8,834 bases of DNA from an uncultured Chloroflexota bacterium (GTDB lineage Bacteria; Chloroflexota; Limnocylindria; Limnocylindrales; CSP1-4), in the NCBI GenBank assembly GCA_903928275.1, contig CAIYQJ010000472.1, positions 1 through 8,834 on the forward strand, written 5' to 3'. A program made the position numbers and the translations under genes. Below, piece by piece: positions 1 through 5,785 of the stretch (the first letter of the stretch is position 1; each line of letters starts with the position of its first letter). The notes under the pieces were generated by a model. The model searched no databases and was not told the origin of the DNA. It saw only the letters and a program-made list of their open reading frames with translations.

Positions 1-742
1 CGAAGCCGGCCATCGCCGCGGCGGTCCCGGTGAACGCGTTGAGGAGCGAGATCACGACCGGCATGTCCGCGCCGCCGATCGGCAGGACCATCGTCACGCC
101 GAAGACGAGGGCGGAGCCGATGATCGCGAGGAGGACGAGGTTCGCGACCAGCGGGTCGAGGACGACCGTCCCTGTCGCCGTGAAGACGAGCCCGAGCGTG
201 CCGAACAGGGCGATGAGGCCCATGGCGAGCGTGACGAGGCGCGAGCCGGGGAAGACGATCGGCTTGCCGCTGATGAGGCCCTGGAGCTTCCCGGATGCGA
301 TGAGCGACCCGGAGAACGTCACGGAGCCGATGACGACGCCGAGGACGACGAAGAGCGTCGTGGAGACGTTCGCGCCGCCGTGCGTCCCGTGGTTGAGGAA
401 GTCGTCGATCGCGACGAGCGCGGCGGCACCGCCGCCGACGGCGTTGAACACCGACACGAGCTGGGGCATCGCGGTCATCGGGACTGAGCGCGCGGTCGCG
501 AGGCCGGCGGCGCCGCCGATGAGGAAGCCCACGATGATGACCGCCCAGGCCGCGAGCGGGATCCCCTGGACGATGAGCAGGAACGCCGTCGCGACGATCG
601 CGACGGTCATGCCGGCCGCGGACAGGCGGTTGCCGTTCCGCGCGGTGGCGGGGCTGTTCATGTTGTGGAGGCCGAGCACGAAGCAGGCCGCCCCGGCGAG
701 CCAGGCGAGGTAGACGAACGGGTAGACGTTGTCGTACGTCAT
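1..742 (-). CDS. pntB: NAD(P) transhydrogenase beta subunit PntB, N-terminal membrane part (runs off left edge)
   Basis: Reading the minus strand from the ATG at 742 gives 247 residues with no stop before the window edge. They begin MTYDNVYPFVYLAWLAGAAC and continue through repeated hydrophobic segments. Conserved PntB stretches are visible: SVPMTAMPQLVSVFNAVGGGAAAL at about 86-109 (given as positions and pattern), SGKLQGLISGKP at about 150-161, and GGADMPVVISLLNAFTG at about 223-239. This is the proton-channel domain (dII) that works with PntAB. The NADP(H)-binding domain III, which makes up the rest of a usual ~460-residue PntB, lies outside the window. The start is 2 nt after the pntAB stop, so translation is probably coupled. 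The enzyme uses the proton gradient to drive hydride transfer from NADH to NADP+ at the cytoplasmic membrane. The identification is firm; only the C-terminus is unseen. Confidence 0.95.
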   Translation of the reverse strand, partial: MTYDNVYPFVYLAWLAGAACFVLGLHNMNSPATARNGNRLSAAGMTVAIVATAFLLIVQGIPLAAWAVIIVGFLIGGAAGLATARSVPMTAMPQLVSVFNAVGGGAAALVAIDDFLNHGTHGGANVSTTLFVVLGVVIGSVTFSGSLIASGKLQGLISGKPIVFPGSRLVTLAMGLIALFGTLGLVFTATGTVVLDPLVANLVLLAIIGSALVFGVTMVLPIGGADMPVVISLLNAFTGTAAAMAGF

Positions 743-744
743 GG

Positions 745-1113
745 TCAGGATCCCGCCTGGGCGTTCGGGGCGCCGGGAGCGCCGTCGGCCCCGGGAGCGC
801 CATCGGCCCCGTGCTTCGCGGCCACGGGCTTCTTCCGGAACATCTGGAGCATGCGGTCCGTCACCACGTATCCGCCGACGACGTTCGCAGCGCCGAACAC
901 CATCGCGACGAACGCGAGGAGGTACGAGACGGGGTTGTCCGCGCTCGCCGCGATGAACATCGCCCCGACGATGACGATCCCGTGGATCGAGTTCGCGCCG
1001 GACATGAGGGGCGTGTGGAGCGTCGCGGGGACCTTGCTGATGACCTCGAACCCGACGAGGATCCCGAGGACGAAGACGGTGATCGGGAAGAGGAGCTGCG
1101 TCAGCTCGGTCAC
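745..1113 (-). CDS. pntAB: NAD(P) transhydrogenase alpha subunit 2 PntAB, small membrane subunit with Gly-Ala-Pro tail
   Basis: This is a 122-residue protein with a GTG start at 1113. An AGGAGG at 1120-1125 (6-nt spacer) supports that start, which overlaps the pntAA stop by 4 nt (GTGA). Hydrophobic segments lie at about 7-27, 44-58 and 63-85. The family signature KVPATLHTPLMSGANSIHGI sits at 27-46, and GAANVVGGYVVTDRMLQMF at 74-92 is typical of the last helix. It forms the membrane part of the alpha side in species where PntA is split into two polypeptides, and it joins PntB to build the proton channel. After RKKP at 93-96 comes an unusual tail (about 97-122) rich in Gly, Ala, Pro and Asp, with GADGAP repeated. 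This tail is not part of the family fold, and it coincides with an 18-nt tandem DNA repeat. Confidence 0.95.
   Translation of the reverse strand: MTELTQLLFPITVFVLGILVGFEVISKVPATLHTPLMSGANSIHGIVIVGAMFIAASADNPVSYLLAFVAMVFGAANVVGGYVVTDRMLQMFRKKPVAAKHGADGAPGADGAPGAPNAQAGS
774..809. repeat. 18-nt tandem repeat inside the 3' end of pntAB
   Basis: Two adjacent 18-nt units (774-791 and 792-809) differ at a single base (G at 784, A at 802). Because the unit is a multiple of three, the duplication keeps frame and encodes the repeated GADGAP-type tail of PntAB. Such in-frame tandem units can gain or lose copies by slippage. Confidence 0.85.
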
Positions 1114-2270
1114 GCTGCACCTCCTGCGACCGGCGCGGGCTCGAGGAGCCTCGCCGTCGCGGGCTGCACCACGTGGCCGCCGTACGTGATGACGACGCCC
1201 GCGGTGATCTCCTCCGTGAGCTCGATGTCGAGCGCGCCGTCCTTCAGCAGGTGGAGGAGCAGCGCCGTGACGTTCCGCGAGTAGAACTGGCTGGCGCTGA
1301 TCGGCACCGTCGCCGGGAGGTTCTCCGGCGCGAGGATGGTGACGCCACCGTCGGTGACGACCGTCTCGCCGGGCACGCTCAGCTCGCAGTTCCCGCCGAG
1401 CGCGCTCGCCGCCATGTCGAGGATGACCGACCCGGGCTTCATCCCGCGCACGGCGGCGGAGGTGACGAGGAGCGGCGGCTTCCGGCCGGGGACCTGCGCG
1501 GTGGTGATGACGACGTCCATCGAGCCGATGACCACGTTGAGCTCGGACTGCTGGGCGGCCTGCTCCTCGGGAGTGAGGGCGCGCGCATAGCCGCCGGCGC
1601 CGGTGGCGTCGATCGTGGACTTCAGCGTGACGAACTGGGCGCCGAGCGATTCCGCCTGTTCCTTCGTCTCGGGTCGCACGTCATACGCCTTCACGACGGC
1701 CCCGAGGCGGCGCGCCGTCCCGATCGCCTGGAGCCCGGCCACGCCGATGCCCAGGACGAGGACGTTCGCGGGCTTCGCGGTGCCCGCCGCGGTGGTGAGG
1801 AGCGGGAAGTACCGCCCGAACGCCTCGGCGGCGACGAGCACGGCCTTGTATCCGCCGATGTTCGCCTGGGACGAGAGGACGTCCATGGACTGGGCGCGAG
1901 AGAGCGTGCGCGGGATCGCGTCGAGGCTGATCGCGGTCACGCCCCTGGCGGCGAGGGTCTTCATGAGCTGGGGGTCGAGCAGCGGCGAGAGCAGCCCGAC
2001 GAGCGTCTGGCCCGAGCGCAGCCGGCCGACCTCGACCTCCGTGGGCTTCTGGACCTTCAGCAGCACGTCCGCGTGCGCGTAGAGCTCCTCCGCCGACACG
2101 ACCGTGGCGCCGGCGTCCGTGTACATCACGTCGGGGAAGGAGGCCGTGATCCCGGCTCCCGTCTCCACCAGCACGTCCGCACCCGCCGCCCTGATCTTCC
2201 CGACGACGTCGGGCACGAGCGCGACACGCCGCTCGCCGGGCAGGGTCTCCTTCAGGACTCCGACCTTCAT
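1110..2270 (-). CDS. pntAA: NAD(P) transhydrogenase alpha subunit 1 PntAA, NAD(H)-binding domain
   Basis: This is a soluble domain I protein of 386 residues, the usual length for a split PntAA. I chose the ATG at 2270 because GGAG at 2276-2279 sits 5 nt upstream. The in-frame GTG at 2276 would overlap that site. The N-terminus MKVGVLKETLPGERRVALVP is typical of the alanine dehydrogenase/PNT family. RAQSMDVLSSQANIGGY at about 125-141 matches the conserved domain I stretch. GIGVAG at about 174-179, followed by an acidic D at about 197 in YDVRPET, forms the NAD-binding Rossmann motif. The protein binds NAD(H) and exchanges hydride with the NADP(H) domain of PntB. It is the first gene of a pntAA-pntAB-pntB operon, with its stop codon inside the pntAB start. 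Its leader carries a pair of hairpins at 2303-2338. Alanine dehydrogenase is excluded by the neighbours and the motif details. Confidence 0.96.
   Translation of the reverse strand: MKVGVLKETLPGERRVALVPDVVGKIRAAGADVLVETGAGITASFPDVMYTDAGATVVSAEELYAHADVLLKVQKPTEVEVGRLRSGQTLVGLLSPLLDPQLMKTLAARGVTAISLDAIPRTLSRAQSMDVLSSQANIGGYKAVLVAAEAFGRYFPLLTTAAGTAKPANVLVLGIGVAGLQAIGTARRLGAVVKAYDVRPETKEQAESLGAQFVTLKSTIDATGAGGYARALTPEEQAAQQSELNVVIGSMDVVITTAQVPGRKPPLLVTSAAVRGMKPGSVILDMAASALGGNCELSVPGETVVTDGGVTILAPENLPATVPISASQFYSRNVTALLLHLLKDGALDIELTEEITAGVVITYGGHVVQPATARLLEPAPVAGGAA
1120..1125 (-). promoter_or_regulatory. Ribosome binding site of pntAB
   Basis: AGGAGG on the minus strand lies 6 nt from the GTG at 1113. 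It lies inside the end of the pntAA coding region and decides the GTG start of pntAB. Confidence 0.8.
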
Positions 2271-2275
2271 CTGCA

Positions 2276-2279
2276 CTCC
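2276..2279 (-). promoter_or_regulatory. Ribosome binding site of pntAA
   Basis: GGAG on the minus strand lies 5 nt from the ATG at 2270. The alternative GTG start two codons upstream would use part of this same site, so the ATG is preferred. Confidence 0.6.
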
Positions 2280-2302
2280 AACCCAGGGATCTCAAGGGCG
2301 CG

Positions 2303-2338
2303 TCGAGCCGTGGGCTCGGATCGAGCGGCCCGCTCGGA
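2303..2338. repeat. Tandem 18-bp hairpin units in the pntAA leader
   Basis: Two adjacent 18-bp units (2303-2320 and 2321-2338) share 14 of 18 bases, and each is an inverted repeat with a 6-bp stem and 3-nt loop. The stems are CGAGCC/GGCTCG (2304-2309 with 2313-2318) and CGAGCG/CGCTCG (2322-2327 with 2331-2336). The four differing positions are three at or beside the loop and one stem position, whose partner changes with it, so pairing is kept. They lie 33 nt upstream of the pntAA start codon. They could be paired operator sites, or RNA hairpins in the mRNA leader. Confidence 0.7.
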
Positions 2339-2350
2339 ACGAGGGGCCAT

Positions 2351-2379
2351 AGGATAGCGGGCGCGCGCAATAAGGCGAA
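2351..2379 (-). promoter_or_regulatory. Weak candidate promoter for the pnt operon
   Basis: On the minus strand TTCGCC (2374-2379), a 17-nt spacer and TATCCT (2351-2356) loosely resemble -35 and -10 boxes, with 3 of 6 and 4 of 6 matches to the sigma-70 consensus. This is one of the few less GC-rich spots in the area and lies upstream of the tandem hairpins and pntAA. The match is poor and could be chance. Confidence 0.22.
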
Positions 2380-2423
2380 ATGGACCGTACCAAGTCGGCG
2401 ACGCGCGGCGTGCGGCGCGCGGG

Positions 2424-2858
2424 TCAGGCGCCGGCTTCGACCTCCACAACGAGTGGATCGCCCGCCGCCGCATCGGGCTCGGGGGCGGCCTTCCGCAGGT
2501 CATCGATGTCCCGGTACACGGCCGCGATCGCTTCGGCGATGGCGCTGGCGGCGCGGTCGAGAGGACGCACGCGGCCGCTGCCTCCGCCAACGCGCAACGC
2601 CGACGCGCGCTGGCTACCCTGCACGCGCGGCACCCGCGGGATGTACTGGTACCCGTACGCCACGTTCGTCGACCTTCCCTCTGTCCGCGGCTCCACGACC
2701 ACGATGACGGCACACGGATCGCGGTCGATCACCTGCGGACTGCCTCGGACCCACCTCGCGATGGATGACCGGGCACGACGGTCAAGGCTGCGGGCAGACG
2801 AGCCGGGGCGCGCCACCTGATGGTCATGAGACAGGGGGCCAAGAGGACGCTTCCCCAT
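2424..2858 (-). CDS. Hypothetical protein, unrecognised, doubtful
   Basis: This minus-strand frame from the ATG at 2858 to a TGA gives 144 residues. A GTG at 2900 would add 14. No clear ribosome binding site precedes either start. The first third is Arg/Ser-rich and unconvincing. The remainder looks more protein-like: a hydrophobic stretch around CAVIVVVEP, then NVAYGYQYIPRVPRVQGSQR. It ends with a probable helix (RPLDRAASAIAEAIAAVYRD) and an acidic tail (DPLVVEVEAGA). Third codon positions in the part I checked (2427 to about 2720) are G or C in roughly 85% of codons, compatible with a real gene here. The opposite strand, however, is also open over much of the region. I recognise no family. 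It may be a real small gene with a later start, a decayed gene, or a chance frame. It lies downstream of, and on the same strand as, the LiaF-like gene. Confidence 0.35.
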   Translation of the reverse strand: MGKRPLGPLSHDHQVARPGSSARSLDRRARSSIARWVRGSPQVIDRDPCAVIVVVEPRTEGRSTNVAYGYQYIPRVPRVQGSQRASALRVGGGSGRVRPLDRAASAIAEAIAAVYRDIDDLRKAAPEPDAAAGDPLVVEVEAGA

Positions 2859-2903
2859 CCCGCAGATGGAGTGGTCCACTTGGAGGACGAGCGCCGTCAC
2901 CGG

Positions 2904-2919
2904 CGGGCGGGCCCGCCCG
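2904..2919. repeat. Perfect 16-bp GC palindrome after the LiaF-like gene
   Basis: The 16 bases from 2904 to 2919 are fully self-complementary and consist only of G and C. They start 2 nt beyond the stop codon of the minus-strand gene at 2922-3428. As RNA this could fold as a 6-bp stem with a 4-nt loop. No T-run follows on the minus strand, so a standard intrinsic terminator is not supported, though high-GC bacteria sometimes use such stems at gene ends. Confidence 0.4.
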
Positions 2920-2921
2920 AT

Positions 2922-3428
2922 TCAGCCCGCGTCGGCGGTCTCGGGCACCTGCCGGGCCGGTCCCCCCATCTGCCAGGCGTCACCGTCGTCCGTGGCGATC
3001 TGGACACCGCTGAAGACGCTGATCGCGTCGATCGTGAGGAGCGGTCCCTCGCCATCCGGCCCGCCGCTGGCGTCCTGCACGCCTCCGAGGATCGGGATGC
3101 CCCGGACGGAGACGCGCCACGACTCCGGGACGAGCACCTGCAGGCCGCCGAAGACGCACCGGACGCGGAGCGTGGCCCCCTCTTCCGCGAGCGTCGCGCC
3201 CCGGAGGTCGAGCCGCTGGCCGCCGTACCAGCAGACGGTCGTGCCGCCGCGGAAGGTCCCGGACCGGTTCGCCAGGTCCTCGCCGGCGAAGATCGTCGCG
3301 AGCGAGACCTCGGACGCGTCGGGGTCATCGACGATGACCATGCGGCTCCTGGCGATGGCGGCCGCGATCGGCGGGACCGCCATCCCCACGACCGACGCGA
3401 GACCGAGCATCTTCAGCGACCTGCGCAT
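2922..3428 (-). CDS. Membrane-anchored protein with LiaF C-terminal-like beta-repeat domain
   Basis: This protein has 168 residues. The ATG at 3428 is chosen because GGAGG (3435-3439) lies 6 nt upstream; the frame stays open further upstream without a comparable site. A short hydrophobic segment at about 7-26 (LGLASVVGMAVPPIAAAIA) follows MRRSLK and looks like a single N-terminal membrane anchor. The rest is a run of short beta-strand repeats around Gly pairs: FRGGTTVCWYGGQRLDLRGA at 59-78, LRVRCVFGGLQVLVPESWRV at 87-106, then RGIPILGGVQD at 109-119 and ISVFSGVQI at 136-144. The pattern FGG-(hydrophobic)-VPE-W-V, followed by a second GGV, resembles the C-terminal domain of LiaF (cell-wall-active antibiotic response family). 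The usual multi-helix N-terminal region of LiaF is missing. Function is unknown; a cell-envelope stress role is only a family-based guess. It is divergent from the methyltransferase cluster. Confidence 0.65.
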   Translation of the reverse strand: MRRSLKMLGLASVVGMAVPPIAAAIARSRMVIVDDPDASEVSLATIFAGEDLANRSGTFRGGTTVCWYGGQRLDLRGATLAEEGATLRVRCVFGGLQVLVPESWRVSVRGIPILGGVQDASGGPDGEGPLLTIDAISVFSGVQIATDDGDAWQMGGPARQVPETADAG

Positions 3429-3434
3429 GAACCA

Positions 3435-3439
3435 CCTCC
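3435..3439 (-). promoter_or_regulatory. Ribosome binding site of the LiaF-like gene
   Basis: GGAGG on the minus strand lies 6 nt from the ATG at 3428. It settles the start against the longer upstream reading, which would add 34 Arg/Pro-rich residues ahead of the membrane anchor. Confidence 0.75.
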
Positions 3440-3557
3440 GCGGCTGTGGACGTCCGGCCAGCATCGGGCGCCCGAACCGGGCCGGGAACGGGCCGTTGGT
3501 CACTTGCCCGCGTGCCGTCGCGGCTCCCATCGTCGCGATTCTCGGGTCGGATCCGCC

Positions 3558-3563
3558 GGGAGG
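3558..3563 (+). promoter_or_regulatory. Ribosome binding site deciding a GTG start at 3571
   Basis: GGGAGG with a 7-nt spacer precedes the GTG at 3571. The same hexamer and spacer length occur before the corrinoid protein gene (5091-5096), which supports this start over the much longer open frame upstream. Confidence 0.8.
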
Positions 3564-3570
3564 TCAAGCT

Positions 3571-5007
3571 GTGCGCGAAACGCGCGTGGGAGGAGTGCCG
3601 TTCGCCCGGCTGGGGCCGGACGCGTGCGCGCGCGTCCACGAGGCGGCGCTCGGGATCCTCGAGCGGACCGGCGCCCGCCTCATGGAGCCCCGCGCGGTGA
3701 CCCTGCTCGCGAGCGCCGGGGCGCGCGTCGACGGAGACCACGTCTGGATCCCGCGCGAGCTCGTGGCGCGGGCCCTGGCGACCGCGCCGCGGTCGGTCAC
3801 CCTGTACGACCGGACGGGCCGGCCGGCGATCGGGCTCGCCGGCCATACGTTCTGGGCGGGTCCCGGCTCAGACTGCCTGCACATCCTCGACCATCGGACC
3901 GGCGAGCGTCGGACCCCGACCCTCGCGGACCTGCGCGAGGGCATCGCGCTCGTGGACGCCCTGCCGGACCTCGACTTCGTCATGTCGCTCTTCATCCCCG
4001 GCGACGTGGACGGGCGCCTGGCCGATCGCCACCAGATGGCCGCGATGCTCGAGGGCACGACGAAGCCGATCGTCATGGTCAGCTACGAGCCGTCCGGGAT
4101 GGAGGACGGGATCGAGATGGCCGAGATCGTCGCGGGCGGCCCGGACGCCCTCCGCGCGCGGCCGTTCGTCGCGACGTACATCAACGTGACGCGAGCACTC
4201 CTGCAGGGCGAGAGCGAGCTCCGCAAGCTCCTGTGGCTCGCGGAGCGCGGCTACCCGTTCCTCTGGATCCCGGTCACGTCGGGCGGGACCACCGGCCCCG
4301 TGACCGTCGCCGGCACGCTCGCGCTCAACACGGCCGGCGTCCTCATCGGCGTCGTCCTGAGCCAGCTGGTGCGGGAGGGCGCCCCGATCATCCTGCCCGG
4401 GTTCGGCGGCGACGGCCTGGACCTCCGCACGATGGTCGATCCGTACGCGGCACCCGACGCCCGCGGCCCGGCCGCCGCGCTCGCGCACTGGTACGGGCTG
4501 CCGATGTTCAGCCTCGCCGGCGGGAGCGACGGGAAGGTCGTCGACGGGCAGTCGGCGGCGGAGGCAGCCCTCACGCTCCTCGTCGACGCCGCGTCCGGCG
4601 GGCAGCTCACGCACGACTGCGGCTACCTCGAATCGGGCCTCACCGGCTCGCTCGCCCAGATGGCGATCTGCGACGAGATCGTCGCGTGGATCCGGACCGC
4701 AACGGCACCGATCGACGTGTCCGACGCCGCGCTCGCACTCGACGACATCGATCGACTCGGCGTGGAGGGCTCGTTCCTCGAGACCGACCACACGCTCGAC
4801 CGATACCGCGAGCGCTGGTACCCGGCGGTCTTCGAGCGCGGGACGGTCGAGAGCTGGGTCGCGAAAGGGTCCTCGACCCTGGCGCAGCGCGCCGCGCAAC
4901 GGGTCGACGCGTTGCTCGCCGCGCACCAGCCGACCCCGCTCCAGCCGGATGTCGCCGCGGCGATCCGGGCGGTCGTGGAGAGAGCCGAGGCCACCGCCGG
5001 ACTGTGA
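3571..5007 (+). CDS. Non-pyrrolysine MttB-family corrinoid methyltransferase, paralogue 1
   Basis: This protein has 478 residues, close to the usual ~480-500 of the MttB (trimethylamine methyltransferase-like) superfamily, and uses a GTG start. The fold should be a TIM barrel that moves a methyl group from a methylated amine to a Co(I) corrinoid protein. Family features are a helical N-terminus with VHEAALGILERTG (22-34), GSDCLHILDHRTGERR (99-114), and SGGTTGPVTVAGTLALNTAG (237-256). After these come REGAPIILPG (268-277), LDLRT (283-287), GGSDGKVVDGQS (317-328) and CGYLESG (350-356). There is no in-frame TAG and the gene ends in TGA, so it is not a pyrrolysine enzyme. Relatives with known function act on betaines or carnitine; the substrate here is not predictable. 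It heads the cluster, 96 nt before the corrinoid protein gene, and differs from paralogues 2 and 3 around LDLRT and CGYLESG. Confidence 0.88.
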   Translation: MRETRVGGVPFARLGPDACARVHEAALGILERTGARLMEPRAVTLLASAGARVDGDHVWIPRELVARALATAPRSVTLYDRTGRPAIGLAGHTFWAGPGSDCLHILDHRTGERRTPTLADLREGIALVDALPDLDFVMSLFIPGDVDGRLADRHQMAAMLEGTTKPIVMVSYEPSGMEDGIEMAEIVAGGPDALRARPFVATYINVTRALLQGESELRKLLWLAERGYPFLWIPVTSGGTTGPVTVAGTLALNTAGVLIGVVLSQLVREGAPIILPGFGGDGLDLRTMVDPYAAPDARGPAAALAHWYGLPMFSLAGGSDGKVVDGQSAAEAALTLLVDAASGGQLTHDCGYLESGLTGSLAQMAICDEIVAWIRTATAPIDVSDAALALDDIDRLGVEGSFLETDHTLDRYRERWYPAVFERGTVESWVAKGSSTLAQRAAQRVDALLAAHQPTPLQPDVAAAIRAVVERAEATAGL

Positions 5008-5103
5008 GCCGTCCCCGCGGTGGATGATCCGGCGTCGCGCGGCGGCGCCGGCGCCTGATCACGTCCCGCACGCGGGACGGCGGAGGACCCGGGAGGTACG
5101 GCG
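5008..5103. other. Gap between methyltransferase 1 and the corrinoid gene, with palindrome and hairpin
   Basis: This 96-nt gap is the only sizeable space in the methyltransferase cluster. It contains a perfect 12-bp palindrome of G and C (5044-5055) and a 7-bp perfect inverted repeat, GTCCCGC/GCGGGAC (5063-5069 with 5072-5078; 2-nt gap, or 6 bp with a 4-nt loop). The corrinoid gene's ribosome binding site follows 12 nt later. No T-run follows the hairpin. It may be an mRNA processing or attenuation point, a protein site, or nothing. Confidence 0.45.
5091..5096 (+). promoter_or_regulatory. Ribosome binding site of the corrinoid protein gene
   Basis: GGGAGG lies 7 nt before the ATG at 5104. 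This is one of the strongest sites in the cluster, consistent with the shared corrinoid protein being needed in good supply. Confidence 0.8.
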
Positions 5104-5775
5104 ATGCACGAGGAACTTCTCGCGGCGATGCGCGCGAGCATCGTGGACGGAGACCAGGACGCGGCGGCCGAGACCGCGCGCCAGGCGGTGGCGGAGGGGA
5201 TGGATCCCCTCGTCGCGATCGACGACGGCTACGTGTCGGGGCTGTCCCACGTGGGCGCCTGCTTCAGCGCCGGCGACATGTTCCTGCCGGACATGATGCT
5301 CGCGGCCCGCGCGATGAAGGCCGCGATGGCCGTGCTCGAGCCCGAGCTCGCCGCGCGATCGGCCCAGCGGCGGGTCCGCGGCCGCGTCGTCATCGGCACG
5401 GTGAAGGGCGACATCCACGAGATCGGGAAGAACCTCGTGGGCATGATGCTGTCCGCGAGCGGCTTCGAGGTCCACGACCTGGGCGTGGACGTCCCGGTCG
5501 ATCGCTTCATCGAGGCAGCGAGGGAGCACCGCGCGGACATCGTCGGCGTCTCGGCGCTCCTGACGACGACGATGACCGGCCAGCGCGCGGTCGTCGAGGG
5601 CCTCGCGGCGGCCGGGCTGCGCCCCGGCGTCAAGGTCATCGTGGGCGGCGCCCCGGTGACGCGCGCGTGGGCCGCGGAGATCGGCGCCGACGGGTACAGC
5701 GAGGATGCGATGGGTGCCGTGGCGCTCGCGACGCGACTCATGGACGGCGCCGACGCGCCCGCGTCGGTCGGCTGA
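5104..5775 (+). CDS. Methyltransferase cognate corrinoid protein (MtbC/MttC-like)
   Basis: This protein has 223 residues, the typical length of the small corrinoid proteins of methylamine and betaine methyltransferase systems. Residues 1 to about 88 form the helical cap domain, with DPLVAIDDGYVSGLSHVG at about 34-51 and FLPDMMLAARAMKAAM at 60-75. Residues from about 93 form a Rossmann-like B12 domain. The cobalamin motif D103-x-H105-x-x-G108 lies in KGDIHEIGKN, with H105 expected to be the lower axial ligand to cobalt. The S150-x-L152 and G181-G182 motifs that hold the nucleotide tail are also present. Its Co(I) form would accept a methyl group from an MttB-type partner and hand it to a tetrahydrofolate-dependent enzyme. 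It is the only corrinoid protein in the window, flanked by three methyltransferase paralogues, so it may serve all of them. The next gene starts 10 nt downstream. Confidence 0.95.
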   Translation: MHEELLAAMRASIVDGDQDAAAETARQAVAEGMDPLVAIDDGYVSGLSHVGACFSAGDMFLPDMMLAARAMKAAMAVLEPELAARSAQRRVRGRVVIGTVKGDIHEIGKNLVGMMLSASGFEVHDLGVDVPVDRFIEAAREHRADIVGVSALLTTTMTGQRAVVEGLAAAGLRPGVKVIVGGAPVTRAWAAEIGADGYSEDAMGAVALATRLMDGADAPASVG

Positions 5776-5785
5776 GGGGAGACCG

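Larger units (their letters stand above)
3429..3570. other. Divergent intergenic region between the LiaF-like gene and the methyltransferase cluster
   Basis: This 142-nt gap must hold, or lie next to, the promoters of both divergent units. I see the two ribosome binding sites at its ends, but no convincing -35/-10 pair on either strand and no clear inverted-repeat operator. It is less uniformly GC-rich than the flanking genes around 3490-3545. Confidence 0.5.

Noticed and set aside
2380..2820. Plus-strand open frame of 146 codons upstream of the LiaF-like gene
   Set aside because: It is Ser/Thr/Arg/Ala-rich with no recognisable motif, and reads as the antisense of the more protein-like minus-strand frame.
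2780..2858. Possible start of a hemerythrin-like domain (PLSHDHQ) in the minus-strand hypothetical ORF
   Set aside because: Only a few residues resemble such a start. The following sequence lacks the expected helices and iron-ligand spacing in this frame, and I saw no continuation in the other frames nearby.
2866..3570. An N-terminal extension of methyltransferase 1 using the open frame back to 2866
   Set aside because: The added residues do not look like a domain and lie opposite the LiaF-like gene. A strong ribosome binding site fixes the start at the GTG of 3571, giving the usual family length.
2820..5027. A 735-codon open frame on the plus strand overlapping methyltransferase 1
   Set aside because: It is Arg/Asp/Pro-rich with no family resemblance, and it overlaps a clear MttB-family gene in another frame. 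Long open shadow frames are expected at this GC content.
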